Program-made: the position numbers and the translations under genes
Shown: piece by piece, positions 19,290 to 28,601 of the stretch
How the letters are laid out: every line of letters begins with the position of its first letter
Numbering within the stretch: the first letter of the stretch is position 1
DNA from: Pasteurellaceae bacterium
GTDB lineage: Bacteria > Pseudomonadota > Gammaproteobacteria > Enterobacterales > Pasteurellaceae
Length of the DNA: 53,958 nt
Direction of reading: 5' to 3'
Assembly (NCBI GenBank): GCA_030527795.1
Contig: JAUNAB010000003.1
Span: 1 to 53,958 of the forward strand
Notes under the pieces: generated by a model
Seen by the model: only the letters and a program-made list of their open reading frames with translations
What the model was told of the DNA's origin: nothing
The model's database searches: none

Positions 19290-19847
19290 ATGCAATTACA
19301 AGATCATTTTCTCATCGCAATGCCTGATATTGAAGACAGCTATTTTTATCGCTCTGTCATCTATATCTGTGAGCATAACGAAAAAGGTAGTATGGGGTTA
19401 GTTCTCACTCAACCCACCGATTTAAGCATCGCTGAATTAATGGTGAAGTTTAATTTTATGATGGCAAACTCGCTCAATTATCCGAGCGATTATGTGCTTG
19501 CGGGTGGGCCTGTTAATCTTGAACGGGGCTTTATCTTACATACTGATAATGGACTTACCTATCAAAATAGCCATAAAGTCAGTGACCATTTATGCTTAAC
19601 CACGTCCGCGGATATTATTAAAACCTTTGGTACAGATATGGCACCCGAAAATTATTTAGTTACCTTAGGTTGTGCACGTTGGGGCGAAGGGCAATTGGGG
19701 CAAGAAATTGCAGAGAATTCGTGGTTAGTGATCCCCGCCAATGAGCATATTTTATTTGAAGTGCCTTGTGAAAACCGCTGGCTAAGTGCTAATCAATTAT
19801 TGGGTATTCACTCACATAATTTTTCTTATCACGCAGGGCATTGTTAA
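19290..19847 (+). CDS. AlgH/YqgE family protein
   Basis: UPF0301 family cytoplasmic protein of uncertain biochemical function. It starts [28 protein letters not shown], with [17 protein letters not shown] and [11 protein letters not shown] in the usual order. At 185 residues it is full length. Its stop overlaps the start of ruvX (TAATG), the same pairing seen in many gammaproteobacteria. An uptake-like dyad is absent, but ACCGCGGTT occurs in its leader at about 19259. Confidence 0.93.
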   Translation: MQLQDHFLIAMPDIEDSYFYRSVIYICEHNEKGSMGLVLTQPTDLSIAELMVKFNFMMANSLNYPSDYVLAGGPVNLERGFILHTDNGLTYQNSHKVSDHLCLTTSADIIKTFGTDMAPENYLVTLGCARWGEGQLGQEIAENSWLVIPANEHILFEVPCENRWLSANQLLGIHSHNFSYHAGHC

Positions 19848-20263
19848 TGGGAACCGTCATCGCCTTTGATTTTGGCACTAAAAGCATTGGTTGTGCCGTT
19901 GGGCAAACCATAACAGGGACAGCCCAATCTTTACCTGAATTCAATGCACAAGATGGCATCCCTAATTGGGATGCTATCGCTAAATGCCTAGCAGAATGGC
20001 AACCTGAACTTATCGTTGTCGGTTTGCCATTAAATATGGACGGCACTGAACAAGCCTTAACCGCACGTGCACGTAAATTCGCCAACCGATTAGAAGGACG
20101 ATTTGGCATTAAGGTCGCCTTACAAGATGAACGCTTAACAACCACTGAAGCACGAGCCGAAATCTTTGCCCGCGGAGGCTATAAAGCCTTAAAAAAAGGT
20201 AAGGTTGATGGTATTTCCGCTTGCCTTATCTTAGAAAGTTGGTTTGAGAACCAATTTGCTTAA
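19847..20263 (+). CDS. ruvX: pre-16S rRNA processing nuclease / RuvX (YqgF)
   Basis: RNase H-fold nuclease that matures the 16S rRNA 5' end. The [13 protein letters not shown] motif carries the first catalytic aspartate, [10 protein letters not shown] the central strand and LQDERLTT the acidic site near residue 95. I chose the ATG at 19847, which shares its A with the algH TAA, over the in-frame TTG two codons upstream. This gives 138 residues. Translation is probably coupled to algH. Confidence 0.94.
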   Translation: MGTVIAFDFGTKSIGCAVGQTITGTAQSLPEFNAQDGIPNWDAIAKCLAEWQPELIVVGLPLNMDGTEQALTARARKFANRLEGRFGIKVALQDERLTTTEARAEIFARGGYKALKKGKVDGISACLILESWFENQFA

Positions 20264-20275
20264 TGGTGAATCTGA

Positions 20276-21166
20276 TTAACCTTTATTCCGTTTTGCACGG
20301 GGATGCGCATTGTCGTACACATCCGCTAAATGTTTGAAATTCAAATGGGTGTAGACCTGTGTTGTCGCAAGATTACTATGCCCAAGCAATTCTTGCACTG
20401 CTCTTAAATCCGCACTGGCTTCAAGCATTTGAGTCGCAAAGGTATGACGTAATTTGTGAGGATTCAAATGGCTTTTTAACCCTTGCCTAATACCCCACAC
20501 TTCCATACGCTTTTGAATTGAACGATGCGACATTCGGTTGCCTAACTGACTCACAAACAACGCGTCATCTTTTGGATTAAATAGCACTCTTACCTTCAAC
20601 CACTGTTGTAGCGCCTGTGAAGCATAACGCCCAAAGGGCAAAATCCGTTCTTTATTCCCTTTCCCAAGCACCCGTAGTTCTCGGACACGAAAATTCAAGC
20701 TATTAAGATTGAGCCCTTGTAATTCAGATAAACGTAACCCTGAACTATACGTCAATTCCAACATTGCACGATCGCGGATATCAATCGGTTCACGGCTATC
20801 ATTATTTAATAAGCGATTAACCTGTTCAGTATCAATATTTTTAGGTAGATGTTTACCCTGCTTGGGAGCCGAAATGCCCGTCGTCGGATTAACCTGAATG
20901 ATGCCAATTTGAATTAAAAAACTAAAAAATTGGCGTAACGCAGAAAGACGCAATGCAAGGCTTTTTTCCTTCAACCCCGATTGTTTACTTTGTGCCAGCA
21001 AAAAACGGACAATGCTCGGATTCACCTGTTGCCAATGTTGAATATCATTTGCTTGTAATAATGTAATGATCGCTTCTAATTGACGTTGATAATTCGACAA
21101 TGTATAAGGGCTAAGTTGGCGTTCAATTCGCAGATAATCAAGGTATTTCTGCAACAAATCGTGCAT
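20276..21166 (-). CDS. xerC: tyrosine recombinase XerC
   Basis: Site-specific recombinase that resolves chromosome dimers at dif together with XerD. It has an N-terminal SAM-like core-binding domain. The catalytic set, with numbering from the chosen start, is R145 in SSGLRLSE, H237-x-x-R240, H263 ([10 protein letters not shown]) and the nucleophile Y272 (VYTHLNF). I chose the ATG at 21166 (AGGA eight bases upstream, MHDLLQKYL opening) rather than the in-frame GTG two codons earlier, giving 296 residues. It follows the DUF484 gene by about 9 bases and is likely cotranscribed with it. Confidence 0.96.
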   Translation of the reverse strand: MHDLLQKYLDYLRIERQLSPYTLSNYQRQLEAIITLLQANDIQHWQQVNPSIVRFLLAQSKQSGLKEKSLALRLSALRQFFSFLIQIGIIQVNPTTGISAPKQGKHLPKNIDTEQVNRLLNNDSREPIDIRDRAMLELTYSSGLRLSELQGLNLNSLNFRVRELRVLGKGNKERILPFGRYASQALQQWLKVRVLFNPKDDALFVSQLGNRMSHRSIQKRMEVWGIRQGLKSHLNPHKLRHTFATQMLEASADLRAVQELLGHSNLATTQVYTHLNFKHLADVYDNAHPRAKRNKG

Positions 21167-21175
21167 AATCACATC

Positions 21176-21871
21176 CTATTTTTGATAATTCAATAACCAG
21201 CGGTGCAAATGAAGTTCAACAATATCAACCAAGTGGCGTAAGAATGCCGTATCTTGCCCACAGTGAAAATGATGAGCCTCTCGTGCAGCAAACAACAAAA
21301 TAGCATTGGCTTTGTGATGATGTGCATTCACACCCAGTAAACAGCAAGCAACGGAGCCAATCGGGAATTCATCGGCTAGAAACATCAAAGTCTTTTCTTT
21401 ATGAGTAAGTTCACCTAAATAAAAATAGCGTAAACCAAACCGCTCCAATCGGATCAATTCAAAAGCATTACGATCAAGCCAATATTGAGCAGGAACATCC
21501 TGATTTTGTTGCCATTGATCCTTAAACAATAAAATTTTAGCTTGCTGTAATTGATAATGACTTGCCCATTGATTTAATTTCTCAATTCCTTGCAAAAAGT
21601 GCTGCGTAGCGGCTAATTTTTGCTGTAATGGCATTAGCCCTAAGAAAATATCTTGATCTTGCATAGCCAAACGGCTCAACTTGTTCAATTCACTTTCCAA
21701 TTCTTTAATCCGCTCACGCTGACGCTCCAGCTGCATTTCAACTAAAGATAACTCGCCTTTTTGTGCGTGTGGGACAAACATTTTCTCAAGTAAATCTAAA
21801 TGATGAGCGAAAAAATCGGGATGTTGTTTAAGATAATCTTGCACTTGTTTATCAGTCATCATCGCCATACA
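21176..21871 (-). CDS. DUF484 family protein
   Basis: Cytoplasmic protein of the DUF484 family with a GAF-like fold and no established activity. It opens MTDKQVQDYLKQHPDFF, followed by LVEMQLERQRERIKELE, a coiled coil near residues 45-70, and an LFAAREAHHF-type end. I chose the ATG at 21871 because GGAGG lies five bases upstream, giving 231 residues. It directly precedes xerC, as in many gammaproteobacteria. The usual third partner, dapF, is displaced to 401-1225. Confidence 0.9.
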   Translation of the reverse strand, partial: CMAMMTDKQVQDYLKQHPDFFAHHLDLLEKMFVPHAQKGELSLVEMQLERQRERIKELESELNKLSRLAMQDQDIFLGLMPLQQKLAATQHFLQGIEKLNQWASHYQLQQAKILLFKDQWQQNQDVPAQYWLDRNAFELIRLERFGLRYFYLGELTHKEKTLMFLADEFPIGSVACCLLGVNAHHHKANAILLFAAREAHHFHCGQDTAFLRHLVDIVELHLHRWLLNYQK

Positions 21872-21901
21872 TACCTCCACCAAAGATAATTCCCATCATT
21901 G

Positions 21902-21945
21902 TAAAAAACCGCGGTCAAAAAATCGAGAGTTTTTATCCCGCGGCT
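21902..21945. repeat. degenerate inverted pair of uptake-like word
   Basis: ACCGCGGTC at the left and a mutated right arm (CCCGCGG) after a GAGAGTTTTT spacer, in the divergent spacer between the DUF484 gene and the glycosyltransferase gene. Confidence 0.55.
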
Positions 21946-22078
21946 AGAAATTAAATAAACCTTATGTTACGTTTTGCTCCTTCAATAAGGATTTAAAATA
22001 ACTTATAAGGATTTGATTTTATCACCTTGTAACTTATGTTAAGATACACAAAATATTTTGATTTTATTGAGATTAGCA

Positions 22079-23647
22079 ATGAATATTTTATGCGTTTACC
22101 TTGATTTACCCGCTTCTCCATTTCAATTTAACTATCCTGATAAAAAGTTAACTATTCATAATTCTCGTAACTTAGAAGAATTACATTTACAACTCATGAT
22201 TGCAAGCGAATATTATGATCTTATTATTGTTTCCGACAGCTTATTGCATTATTGGTCACAAAATGGAAAACGATTTGATCGTTGTTACCTTGCTAATTGG
22301 TTACGATTACTCAAACCTGGTGGAACACTTCAATTAGAAAATATAGGCTATCTAAGCTGTCATGAGTTAGGTCTTGAGACCTTATTAATTAATTATGCTC
22401 ATCAAAATAAAAACCATTATGAATTAATCAAAAAGGTTGAGTCTAAATGTACTCCACAATTTGCATCAACACTCATTAGAGATTCCTATGAACTGGAAAA
22501 ACGAAATGATATAGAAGGAGCAATTCAAGCTTTACTTATCATTTGGGCATTACAACCCAATGAATTTAATACCATTATTTTACTTGGTAACATATTTTTA
22601 CGCCAAAATTGGGTATCGTTATCTAAGCAGCTATGGTTAAACTTCGTACAGGCTAAACCTACCATCCAAAATGCAATATTAGCATCAATTCATCTTTTAA
22701 TGATTGGTGATTATTATGAAGGGTTTAAATTACGAGAAATGGGGTTTAACAGTTTACCTTATTCACGTCGCTGCGATAAAAACCCGCCGCGAGATGAAAT
22801 TATTGCAAAACGTTGGCAAGGTGAAAAATTAGAAGGAAAACATTTCGTTATCTGGTCAGAATTTGGTTTAGGTGATGAAATTATGTTTAGCCAGCTCGCC
22901 TATGCGTTTAAACAATATTTTAAAATAAAAAAGCTTACTGTTATTGTACAAAAACCCATTTTTGAGCTTATTAAAACTCACCCTGATATTGATGAAGTAG
23001 TTGAAGTATCAAAAGCAAATGAAATTAACGATTTTGATTATTGGGATTGGCCACATTCACTTTTATCTCATATAGAAATTACGTCTTTTGAAGAAGTACC
23101 AAAACGCTATCCATATCTATTTGCTACACCAGAAAAACAAGCGGTTTTTACCGATCGTCTGCGTACACATAAAAAATTAAGAGTAGGACTAGCTTGGCGA
23201 GGAGATAAAACTCACGAAAATGATCGATACCGCTCTATCCATAATGTAACATTGCTCAATCAACTATTAGAAATTCCAAATATTGAATGGTTCTGCTTAC
23301 AAAAAGATCTCAATGAAAGCGAACAACGTTGGTTAGCTGAACATCAAATCCCAAGTTTTAGTGCTGAATTAAACGATTTTACTGATACGGCAGGACTGGT
23401 ATCTCAAATGGACTTAGTTATTGCAGTAGATACTTCAATTGCCCATTTAGCTGGTGCATTAAATATTCCAACATTTTTAATGTTACCGCTTCCTTATGAC
23501 TGGCGTTGGGGATTAATCAACCAACAAAATCAATGGTACCCAAGCATTAAATCCTTTTTCCCTGATTATCCCGAAGTCGGAACAATGATGCCTCAAGTTA
23601 TTCTTAAAGTAAAACAGGCATTAGCTGAATTTTCCGAGCAACACTAA
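22079..23647 (+). CDS. TPR-containing glycosyltransferase (GT9-like C-terminal domain)
   Basis: About 522 residues from the ATG at 22079. The N-terminal 90 residues look like a reduced methyltransferase-like fold, ending YLANWLRLLKPGGTLQLEN. Residues about 135-235 are helical, TPR-like repeats (EGAIQALLIIWALQPNEFNT). The C-terminal half has features of GT9/ADP-heptose-type transferases: VIWSEFGLGDEIMFSQLA, VGLAWRGDKTHENDRYRSI and VIAVDTSIAHLAGAL. Such TPR-GT fusions are often protein or surface-glycan transferases; the acceptor here is unknown. The gene is visibly more A+T-rich than its neighbours. It stands alone and ends at an uptake-word dyad and a terminator. Confidence 0.75.
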   Translation: MNILCVYLDLPASPFQFNYPDKKLTIHNSRNLEELHLQLMIASEYYDLIIVSDSLLHYWSQNGKRFDRCYLANWLRLLKPGGTLQLENIGYLSCHELGLETLLINYAHQNKNHYELIKKVESKCTPQFASTLIRDSYELEKRNDIEGAIQALLIIWALQPNEFNTIILLGNIFLRQNWVSLSKQLWLNFVQAKPTIQNAILASIHLLMIGDYYEGFKLREMGFNSLPYSRRCDKNPPRDEIIAKRWQGEKLEGKHFVIWSEFGLGDEIMFSQLAYAFKQYFKIKKLTVIVQKPIFELIKTHPDIDEVVEVSKANEINDFDYWDWPHSLLSHIEITSFEEVPKRYPYLFATPEKQAVFTDRLRTHKKLRVGLAWRGDKTHENDRYRSIHNVTLLNQLLEIPNIEWFCLQKDLNESEQRWLAEHQIPSFSAELNDFTDTAGLVSQMDLVIAVDTSIAHLAGALNIPTFLMLPLPYDWRWGLINQQNQWYPSIKSFFPDYPEVGTMMPQVILKVKQALAEFSEQH

Positions 23648-23653
23648 TCAGCT

Positions 23654-23695
23654 AAAACCGCGGTCAAAAATTCAAACGTTTTTTGACCGCGGTTT
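23654..23695. repeat. inverted pair of uptake-like word
   Basis: Perfect ACCGCGGTC and GACCGCGGT arms with AAACGTTTTTTG spacer, seven bases after the glycosyltransferase stop. Confidence 0.8.
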
Positions 23696-23708
23696 ATTTC
23701 CAAATATA

Positions 23709-23744
23709 AAAAATACCATTATCAATTTCTGATAATGGTATTTT
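23709..23744. terminator. bidirectional terminator between converging genes
   Basis: AAATACCATTATCA and TGATAATGGTATTT arms around a five-base loop, with A-run and T-run flanks. It serves the plus-strand glycosyltransferase gene and minus-strand ftsN. Confidence 0.85.
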
Positions 23745-23763
23745 TCAATTCTTTCTATTCGAG

Positions 23764-24660
23764 CTACATTGTCATCAACACACAACCCGCTACGCTACTT
23801 GCTTGGGTTTTGGCTTTTTCTGCAGCCGCCCGATCACCGACAGGTCCAATACGAACACGATACCATTCATTGCTTGACGCCACAAAGGCATTTAACCCCG
23901 TCATCGCTAAACGAGCTTGTAAGTTTTCCGCAGCACCACGATCTTTAAAGGCACCACATTGCAAACCAAATCGCCCTGCTGTTGTGACTTTACTTTCCGA
24001 TGCAAGTTTAGCCGTTTCTTGTTTCGCAGGTTCTGCTTTAACCACTTCAACTTTCTTCGCATTTTCCGCTGATTTCGCTAGCTCTGCTTTTTTACGCTCT
24101 TCTTCCTTTTTACGTTGCTCGGCAAGTTTCTTCTGTTCTAATGCTTTTTGATGAGCTTTCAATTGTTCATCTGTTTGAACAGGTGTAACCGCACTCGATA
24201 CCGCGGTCGAATTTTCCGTTGTTTTTTCACTCGTTGGAGTTTGAACACCCTGTGTCGCTAAGGCTTCAGCTTTTTTACGTTCCTCTTCTAACTGCTTCGC
24301 TTTTTGTTTTTCTTGTTCTTCTAAACGCTTAAATTCTTCTTTTTGTTTCTCGCTGAGCTGCATTTCTTTTTCTAAGGTTTTTTGATTTGCATCCGTCTGA
24401 ACTGTTCGGCTTTCCAGTTCTTTAATATACGACCACGTTTCTTCTGGACGGCTAGGCAACTGACTTTTCGGCTTTGCTTTTTCCTGAACGGTTTGCGGTG
24501 CGACTTCTTTTGATGTCTCACTGCCATTTGATTTTAAAAAATATAAACCAATAACAAAAAGCAATAAAATAATAATCGCAATAATAAATAATAATTTATT
24601 ATTTGACTTTACAGCCTTCTTCTTATTGCCACTACGAGCATAATCTTGTTTACGAGTCAC
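23764..24660 (-). CDS. ftsN: cell division protein FtsN
   Basis: Bitopic divisome activator. A short cytoplasmic basic tail is followed by one membrane segment (residues 23-42), then a long Lys/Glu/Ala-rich coiled linker (about 95-215) and a C-terminal SPOR domain (about 225-298, starting GRFGLQCGAF) that binds denuded peptidoglycan. The start codon appears to be GTG at 24660; the ATG just upstream is followed at once by a stop. The N-terminal MTRKQDYARSG is close to the family MxQRDYAAR opening. It lies downstream of priA on the same strand, the usual gammaproteobacterial order. Confidence 0.9.
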   Translation of the reverse strand: MTRKQDYARSGNKKKAVKSNNKLLFIIAIIILLLFVIGLYFLKSNGSETSKEVAPQTVQEKAKPKSQLPSRPEETWSYIKELESRTVQTDANQKTLEKEMQLSEKQKEEFKRLEEQEKQKAKQLEEERKKAEALATQGVQTPTSEKTTENSTAVSSAVTPVQTDEQLKAHQKALEQKKLAEQRKKEEERKKAELAKSAENAKKVEVVKAEPAKQETAKLASESKVTTAGRFGLQCGAFKDRGAAENLQARLAMTGLNAFVASSNEWYRVRIGPVGDRAAAEKAKTQASSVAGCVLMTM

Positions 24661-24740
24661 ATTACAACCTATTTGTTTTTAAAATTAATTCAAAATAACC
24701 TATTAAATTCTACTCAAAAAATAGCGTATAAGCTAGCATT

Positions 24741-26942
24741 TTAACTCAGATCTTGTGGATCAACATCCAAGATCAAACGCACTTGCGACAATTTTTGCAT
24801 TTGTTGCTGTGAATAATCGGTTAAAGCACGTTGTAATACGCCTTTTGAAGTATGTTGTAACAATAATTGCCAACGAAATTTGCCTGCTTTTTTACTAAAA
24901 GGTGCAGGCATTGGACCTAATAATTGCAAATCAATCACATTATGTTGCTGTTTCCATTGCTGAAAAAACTCAACAATTTGCTCAAGTTGTTGCTGGGCTT
25001 GTTCAGAATAACGACTTTGAGCCTTAAATAACGCCTGAGCACTAAATGGGGGCAATAACATTTGTTGACGCAACTGCAATGCCTGTTCAGCAAACGCGGC
25101 ATAGCCTTGCTGTAATAAACGTTGCAACAACGGATGTTCAGGATAATGGGTTTGCAACACCACCTCACCTTGCTTATCCGCACGCCCTGCACGCCCTGCA
25201 ACTTGTGTGTATAACTGTGCTAAACGTTCTTCTGCACGAAAATCCATTGAAAACAATGCACTATCAACATTAATTAACGCAACTAAGGTGACATTCGGGA
25301 AATGATGCCCCTTTGCTAACATTTGCGTACCAATCAGAATTTGGCTCTTACCTTGCTGAATAGACTCCAAATGCTGTTCTAATTTCCCTTTTCGTTCTGT
25401 ACTATCACGATCAATTCGGGTGATCGTATAATTAGCAAAACGTTCTTGCAATGTTGCTTCTAATTGTTCCGTTCCCACTCCCGTGGTAACTAAATTGGTT
25501 GAACCACAATCACCACATTGGCGGGGAATTACTTTTTGTACACCGCAATGATGACAACGTAATAACTGTTGCTGTTGATGATAGGTATAAGGCTTCTCAC
25601 AATGCGGACAAGTGGCGCTCCAACCACATTCGTGACACAACAATACAGGTGCAAAACCACGCCGATTTAAAAATAGCAGCACCTGATTGCCACGTTGAAG
25701 ATGCTCATTCATTTTATGCAATAACTGGACAGATAAGCCATTAACCACATTTTGATGTTTCAAATCAATGAGTTGCTGATGTAATTCGTTTGTGTTGCCC
25801 GCCCGTTGAGTTAATTGTAAATGACGATATTTGCCCATTTTTGCATTATTCCAACTTTCCAAACTCGGCGTAGCTGAACCTAATACGATCGGAATATTGA
25901 GCTGTTTGGCGAGCATTACCGCTAAATCACGGGCATTATATCGCCAACCATCTTGCTGTTTAAATGAGCTATCGTGTTCTTCATCAATCACGATTAATCC
26001 TAACTGATTGAATTGGCTCAACAATGCAGAACGCGTGCCAATTAAAATCGCAGATTCACCATCTCTCACCCGTTGCCAAACTTGTAAACGTTGACTATCA
26101 TTCAAATTAGAATGTAATACATCAATTTCAACATTAAAACGGCTGTTAAACCGTGCCACAGTTTGCGGCGTTAAACCAATCTCAGGCACTAAAACTAACA
26201 CTTGTTTGCCTTGCTTTAAGACTTCTTCTATCAGCTGCAAATAAATCTCTGTTTTGCCCGATCCCGTTACCCCATCTAATAAAAAGGCGTTGAAACCTTG
26301 TTGAAAAATTAATTGGCTCAATACCAACGCTTGTTGTTTGTTCAGATGTAAACGGTTTTCTTGCTTGACGAGCGGTTGTTCCCCTAACTGTTGCAACCAA
26401 GATCTTTGTACAACTTGCTGTGTCTGCTCTTGCACAAAACCTTTTTCTTTTAATGCCGACCAAATCGAATTAGCAAAAGGGTTATTCCCTTTATCTAATG
26501 GACTGGTTGCTAAAGCACTCAATGCTTCATTTTGTTTTTTCGCTCGTTTCAATGCATCATTTGCCAATGCTGCCTGGCCACTTGGAGTAATTTGCCAAAA
26601 AACGTCGCTTTTTTTGACCGCGGTTTCGCCGTTTCGTAGTTTAACGGGTAAAGCAGAAAATAACACTTCACCTAACGCTACCTGATAATACTGACTAGCC
26701 CAAGACAAAAACGCCCAACTTTGCGTATTAAACAGGCTTTCGCTATCTAAGCAAGCAATCACCGTCTTCAACTGATCTTCTCGGATATCCGTCTGATGCG
26801 GGAAATCAATAACGATAGCAACTTTTTTCTGCGTACCAAGCGGCACTAACACCCGTGCACCAACTACTGTTTGCATCTCAGCAGGCAATAAATAATCAAA
26901 CAAACGCATCAACGGAAAATTTAAAGCGACACGAACCAACAT
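24741..26942 (-). CDS. priA: primosomal replication helicase PriA
   Basis: 3'-5' helicase that restarts stalled replication forks. It has an N-terminal 3'-DNA-binding domain (VALNFPLMRLFDYLLP), Walker A GVTGSGKTEIY, DEEHD box, LGSATPS motif and a four-pair zinc-binding cysteine cluster (CHECGWSATCPHC through CGDCGS). The helicase C-terminal motifs LIGTQMLAKGHHFP and AGRAGR follow. The 733-residue length is normal. It lies upstream of ftsN by about 80 bases on the same strand and divergent from rpmE. Confidence 0.97.
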   Translation of the reverse strand: MLVRVALNFPLMRLFDYLLPAEMQTVVGARVLVPLGTQKKVAIVIDFPHQTDIREDQLKTVIACLDSESLFNTQSWAFLSWASQYYQVALGEVLFSALPVKLRNGETAVKKSDVFWQITPSGQAALANDALKRAKKQNEALSALATSPLDKGNNPFANSIWSALKEKGFVQEQTQQVVQRSWLQQLGEQPLVKQENRLHLNKQQALVLSQLIFQQGFNAFLLDGVTGSGKTEIYLQLIEEVLKQGKQVLVLVPEIGLTPQTVARFNSRFNVEIDVLHSNLNDSQRLQVWQRVRDGESAILIGTRSALLSQFNQLGLIVIDEEHDSSFKQQDGWRYNARDLAVMLAKQLNIPIVLGSATPSLESWNNAKMGKYRHLQLTQRAGNTNELHQQLIDLKHQNVVNGLSVQLLHKMNEHLQRGNQVLLFLNRRGFAPVLLCHECGWSATCPHCEKPYTYHQQQQLLRCHHCGVQKVIPRQCGDCGSTNLVTTGVGTEQLEATLQERFANYTITRIDRDSTERKGKLEQHLESIQQGKSQILIGTQMLAKGHHFPNVTLVALINVDSALFSMDFRAEERLAQLYTQVAGRAGRADKQGEVVLQTHYPEHPLLQRLLQQGYAAFAEQALQLRQQMLLPPFSAQALFKAQSRYSEQAQQQLEQIVEFFQQWKQQHNVIDLQLLGPMPAPFSKKAGKFRWQLLLQHTSKGVLQRALTDYSQQQMQKLSQVRLILDVDPQDLS

Positions 26943-26978
26943 ACAATCATCCCATTCAAAAACGATAAGCTATTATAC

Positions 26979-27006
26979 TTGAATAATTCCATTTTTTCGG
27001 TATAAT
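26979..27006 (+). promoter_or_regulatory. rpmE promoter
   Basis: TTGAAT (26979-26984) and a perfect TATAAT (27001-27006) with a 16-base spacer. This predicts a leader of about 110 bases before rpmE. Confidence 0.7.
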
Positions 27007-27012
27007 TTGCGA

Positions 27013-27121
27013 CCTTATACGAGGTGCTGTGAACGCAGCGTAATATTAATCACACGTGGTGTCGTGCTATCAATAAGCTGGTAGGCAGGAAGAGCGACGT
27101 GGCTTCAATTTGAGGTTTTCT
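27013..27121 (+). promoter_or_regulatory. structured rpmE 5' leader
   Basis: The leader contains a GCTG...CAGC hairpin near 27024-27038 and several complementary GTGG/CCAC-like runs. A long structured leader on an r-protein gene suggests autogenous control by bL31; this is inference only. Confidence 0.35.
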
Positions 27122-27334
27122 ATGAAACAAGGTATTCATCCTGAATATAAAGAAATTACTGCAACTTGTTCTTGCGGTAACGTAATTAAAACTCGCTCAA
27201 CAGTGGGCAAAGATTTAAACTTAGACGTTTGTGGCAATTGCCACCCATTCTACACAGGTAAACAACGTGTTGTTGATACTGGTGGCCGTGTAGAACGTTT
27301 CAACAAACGTTTCAGTATCCCAGGTTCAAAATAA
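27122..27334 (+). CDS. rpmE: 50S ribosomal protein bL31 (zinc-binding form)
   Basis: 70-residue bL31. C16, C18, C37 and C40 form the zinc site, so this is the C+ type rather than the YkgM zinc-free paralogue. I chose the ATG at 27122, which gives the standard MKQGIHPEY start, over an in-frame TTG four codons upstream. It is a single gene with its own promoter and a strong terminator at 27348-27374. Confidence 0.98.
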   Translation: MKQGIHPEYKEITATCSCGNVIKTRSTVGKDLNLDVCGNCHPFYTGKQRVVDTGGRVERFNKRFSIPGSK

Positions 27335-27347
27335 TTTTGAATGGTTA

Positions 27348-27374
27348 ATTAGCCCCTGCGATTGCGGGGGCAGT
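27348..27374 (+). terminator. rpmE terminator
   Basis: GCCCCTGCG and GCGGGGGC arms around ATT, then a T-run. Confidence 0.9.
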
Positions 27375-27381
27375 TTTTTTA

Positions 27382-28449
27382 CTACCCTTCCAATTTTTCT
27401 ACGATAGCTTGATTAAGCCAATTTACTGCTTCTTCAAGAGCAAAGTTTTGTGTCATATCTGAACTTGTTTCTTCTCCTTGACTTATCAATATTTTAACCT
27501 TTTCACTCTGCTTACTATACGGATACCAACGTGCGATGTTTGCTGGACAATTTGCATAAAACGCCAATAAAGGTTTTTCAAAAGCACAAGCAACATGAAC
27601 TGTTCCGCTATCAACAGCCAATACAATATCTGCAGAATTCACTAAAGCTAAATATTGCGCAACTGTTGTCCGTTCCGTTGGTTGTATTGGAAATGTTCTC
27701 TGGTCCATATGGCAATTAGCCAAATACCTTTCATTAAATTTACTATAACCCAATTTAATATCTATTTTACTTAAGAATTGCTGATCAATTTTTGCTAACA
27801 ATTGATCATACTCATTTTCTGGAATCCTTCTCTTCCAATGGCTACCTAATGGGCAGAAAAGAATCCTTAATTTGTTTTTTTCCCAATAAAACTCGGCATC
27901 TTGCTTTTGTTTATCGGTTAAATTTAACTGATAGAAGATTGTAGGTTTATTTTCTAAACATTGTGCAATAGGGGTATATTTTAAATAATCTTTAAAATGT
28001 ATATTTGGTGGGATCGGATAATAAAAATCATAGTTATGCACATTATCCAATGTATAATATTTTTTGGGTGGCTTCTCAAATATCATAACTCGTTGGGGAG
28101 ATAATATTTTATCAAAAACAATTGCTCTAGAATTAAACCGAGTAGTGAAATCAATATATAGATCCCATCTCTTACGTTGTTTCCAGCAAGAAACTAAAGT
28201 AAATGGAATAAGCTCATCAGCAACTTTTGCGGATTGATAAACATCCCTATTTCGCTCCGTAACCAAAACACCAATCCGCACATTAGGATAAACTTGCTTA
28301 AGTTGCCGCAAATGGTAATTCTGTACAATAGCATCGCCTACGGCATCGCCAATAGGACTGAGTAGAACTGAATCTACCTGACTAAGATCCAAGCGAGTTG
28401 TTGGTTGGCGTTGACCAAAAAATTTCGCAATAAGTACTTTTATAAACAT
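27382..28449 (-). CDS. glycosyltransferase family 9 (heptosyltransferase-like)
   Basis: 355-residue ADP-heptose-type transferase of the GT-B fold. The N-terminal motif is VLLSPIGDAVGDAIV. The C-terminal donor-binding region has CPLGSHWKRR, FPIQPTERTTVAQYLALVNSADIVLAVDSGTVHVACAF and YANCPANIARWYP. It probably adds a sugar to lipooligosaccharide core, but the specific linkage is not readable; it is not obviously OpsX/RfaF. It is divergent from the glycosyltransferase gene at 28602 and converges on rpmE. Its base composition is A+T-rich compared with neighbouring housekeeping genes. Confidence 0.8.
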   Translation of the reverse strand: MFIKVLIAKFFGQRQPTTRLDLSQVDSVLLSPIGDAVGDAIVQNYHLRQLKQVYPNVRIGVLVTERNRDVYQSAKVADELIPFTLVSCWKQRKRWDLYIDFTTRFNSRAIVFDKILSPQRVMIFEKPPKKYYTLDNVHNYDFYYPIPPNIHFKDYLKYTPIAQCLENKPTIFYQLNLTDKQKQDAEFYWEKNKLRILFCPLGSHWKRRIPENEYDQLLAKIDQQFLSKIDIKLGYSKFNERYLANCHMDQRTFPIQPTERTTVAQYLALVNSADIVLAVDSGTVHVACAFEKPLLAFYANCPANIARWYPYSKQSEKVKILISQGEETSSDMTQNFALEEAVNWLNQAIVEKLEG

Positions 28450-28601
28450 AATCTTTATACAATTTAATAATCCAACTTAGTCTTATATAATAACAAAATC
28501 AGTATTTTTTTCATCTAAAGATCAAACAAATATTATCTATCCTGAAAACTTTCATATAAAATAACTAGATTTAAAGCCCTATAAAAGTTGATTATTTTTT
28601 T

